Shown piece by piece: positions 62,889-64,000 of a stretch of 64,000 nt of DNA. The stretch lies in NCBI RefSeq assembly GCF_001368915.1, contig NZ_CSTE01000001.1, positions 137,364 to 201,363 on the forward strand. The letters are read 5' to 3'. The notes under the pieces were generated by a model. It did no database searches. It was not told the origin of the DNA and was given only the letters and a program-made list of their open reading frames with translations. The position numbers and the translations under genes were made by a program. The DNA comes from Haloferax massiliensis. Its GTDB lineage: Archaea; Halobacteriota; Halobacteria; Halobacteriales; Haloferacaceae. Numbering within the stretch: the stretch's first letter is position 1; every line of letters begins with the position of its first letter.

Positions 62889-63625
62889 CCGATGTCCATC
62901 TCGCGGCACTTCGACACGACGCTCACAAGTTTACTGGCGAGAGTCACAGACACGCGTCAGCTACCTTCGATGGCGTTCGAGTTAACGAACCAGTCCCACA
63001 GGGTGCAGATGCTGATGCGGCAGCTCTCAGTCGACCAACGGGGGACCCGTCACTCACGACACCAACCCATACGTCGCTGTATCGGCTGTCAATTTGTACC
63101 GGTGAGACCCCGGTAGAACGGAAGCACATCCCTCGGTCGACGATTCGACAAGATGTGCATGACCTCCTAACTGAGGCCGACTCAGAGCGTGCCCATCAGC
63201 GATGGCTTGAAAGCGAGGTTGCGGCCCTGTTCAACGAGAGTTCGTTCTATCCGTATACGAGTCTGAAGTACCACACCCTGTTGACCGCTGCACTCGTGTA
63301 CAGCTACGAGATAGGATACTCATTCGAGGATCTCGCTCTCATCGTCGACGACCCGACGACAACCATCCCACATCGGACAATCTTCACGAGCGAGCGCTTC
63401 AATCTCAGGCTCGCGGCATCACCGAACAGTCGGCCATATGCACCGCTCGGTGACTCTCCACAGCGCTCATGGGCGACTATCTGGCAATCACTCAACGAGC
63501 ATCCCCTCGAAACGGCTACAAATCGCTGGCAGATGGTGCTCGATTCGAATCTGCGTCGCATCCGATCATGGTCGACGGCGCTGCAGTACATCGAGGACTT
63601 CGAAGCATGGGGTGCCCGCCCGTGA
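62885..63625 (+). CDS. uncharacterised protein of the putative HRAMP operon
   Basis: A 246-residue protein of no recognised family, encoded between the Cas7-like and Cas5-like genes with four-base overlaps at both ends (ATGA at 62885, GTGA at 63622). The N-terminal third is low-complexity and the rest mostly helical with aromatic-rich YSYEIGYSFEDLALIVDDPT and RSTALQYIEDFEAW-type segments. In the array-less HRAMP gene sets described for Haloarchaea an uncharacterised conserved protein accompanies Cas5 and Cas7, and this gene fits that position. Confidence 0.65.
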   Translation: MTDVHLAALRHDAHKFTGESHRHASATFDGVRVNEPVPQGADADAAALSRPTGDPSLTTPTHTSLYRLSICTGETPVERKHIPRSTIRQDVHDLLTEADSERAHQRWLESEVAALFNESSFYPYTSLKYHTLLTAALVYSYEIGYSFEDLALIVDDPTTTIPHRTIFTSERFNLRLAASPNSRPYAPLGDSPQRSWATIWQSLNEHPLETATNRWQMVLDSNLRRIRSWSTALQYIEDFEAWGARP

Positions 63626-64000
63626 CGTGGATTCAACAGGTGTGTTGGCGTCTCGAAATGGATTACCTCGGGCACCCCTACTACGTGACAGGGAACGCCA
63701 TCACCAACGCACTGGCCCAGTCACTTCCACGTGATATCCGGTGCAGTATCCACGCGAGTCACGGGATGTTCGCGCCAGGGCAGTTCGGCGTGTATCCTGA
63801 CGAACACTCGAAGCTCCGCGCCCATCCTTCGATGGGTGCAGCGCTCCCAGAGGTAGAGGCGTATGATGACCTCTTCCTTCACAGACACCCTGAACAACTG
63901 TGGTTGCTTGATTCACGGCCGCGAGACGCGATCAACGCGCACGACCTTCGCAGGCACTCTGGTCACCCGACGTTTGCGTACGAGATGCGTGTCGGCAGAG
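63622..64000 (+). CDS. Cas5/RAMP-like protein, 5' part (runs off the window)
   Basis: GTG at 63622, overlapping the previous stop, opens at least 126 residues before the window ends. The start WIQQVCWRLEMDYLGHPYYV followed by a helix (ITNALAQSLP) has the strand-loop-helix look of a RAMP fold. Position after the Cas7-like and unknown genes suggests the Cas5-like member of HRAMP. The catalytic nuclease expected in such clusters would lie beyond 64000. Assignment rests mainly on context. Confidence 0.5.
   Translation, partial: MTWIQQVCWRLEMDYLGHPYYVTGNAITNALAQSLPRDIRCSIHASHGMFAPGQFGVYPDEHSKLRAHPSMGAALPEVEAYDDLFLHRHPEQLWLLDSRPRDAINAHDLRRHSGHPTFAYEMRVGR

Noticed and set aside
61357-64000. CRISPR array near the Cas7-like operon
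   Set aside because: No regularly spaced repeats are present on either strand; the only repeats are the two palindromes and the leader stems.
1-64000. tRNA or rRNA genes
   Set aside because: No stretch showed a tRNA cloverleaf with T-loop GTTCRANNC and CCA-adjacent acceptor stem, nor any rRNA signature. The three-way junction at 61881 lacks tRNA consensus positions.

Overview
The window is haloarchaeal chromosome, almost certainly from the genus Haloferax. The decisive gene is a near-colinear homologue of the Haloferax volcanii S-layer glycoprotein (25022-27493, minus), with its PGF-CTERM anchor. Other support comes from a type IV pilin with the invariant Haloferax H-domain, an agl-type dTDP-rhamnose/N-glycosylation cluster, acidic proteins, Tat lipoproteins and mostly leaderless promoters. 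Family and synteny statements rest on recognition from the sequence; no database search was run.

Layout. 0-11 kb: a lipoprotein, a small membrane protein, an MFS carrier, a broken NAD(P)-binding gene, an MDR-family reductase, two tandem siderophore-type binding lipoproteins behind DtxR-like iron boxes, a decayed AT-rich stretch with a phosphate-permease remnant, a 7TM-PAS histidine kinase and a UbiA-like prenyltransferase that may carry a frameshift. 11-36 kb: a cell-surface/export region around the S-layer gene. It holds one CARDB-like secreted protein with a MacB-type ABC pair, two CARDB-like proteins each followed by an RND/MMPL exporter, a 1042-aa beta-helix protein, two further secreted proteins, a TrmB-like regulator, a divergent tubulin/FtsZ-superfamily gene and a TetR regulator. 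36-42 kb: small accessory genes, a 125-bp MITE, a RelE/RHH toxin-antitoxin pair, and a CARDB protein whose promoter is flanked by two more iron boxes. 42-61.4 kb: pilin, then the glycosylation island (membrane-anchored GT2, Nudix hydrolase, complete dTDP-rhamnose set, flippase, four further glycosyltransferases, a polytopic membrane protein and four alkaline-phosphatase-superfamily enzymes). From about 47.9 kb the island turns AT-rich, suggesting transfer.

61.5-64 kb: the most unusual part. A divergent winged-helix gene faces a tightly overlapping operon of a Cas7-like RAMP protein, an unrecognised protein and a truncated Cas5/RAMP-like protein. It resembles HRAMP, the highly derived, array-less class 1 CRISPR-related system predicted in Haloarchaea. 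The region upstream of the cas7-like start contains a predicted three-way-junction RNA whose closing stem competes with a second hairpin that runs into a short leader ORF. That ORF ends in a TAATG overlap with cas7. Perfect 7+1+7 palindromes sit on the divergent promoters. No CRISPR array is visible, and the operon runs off the window.
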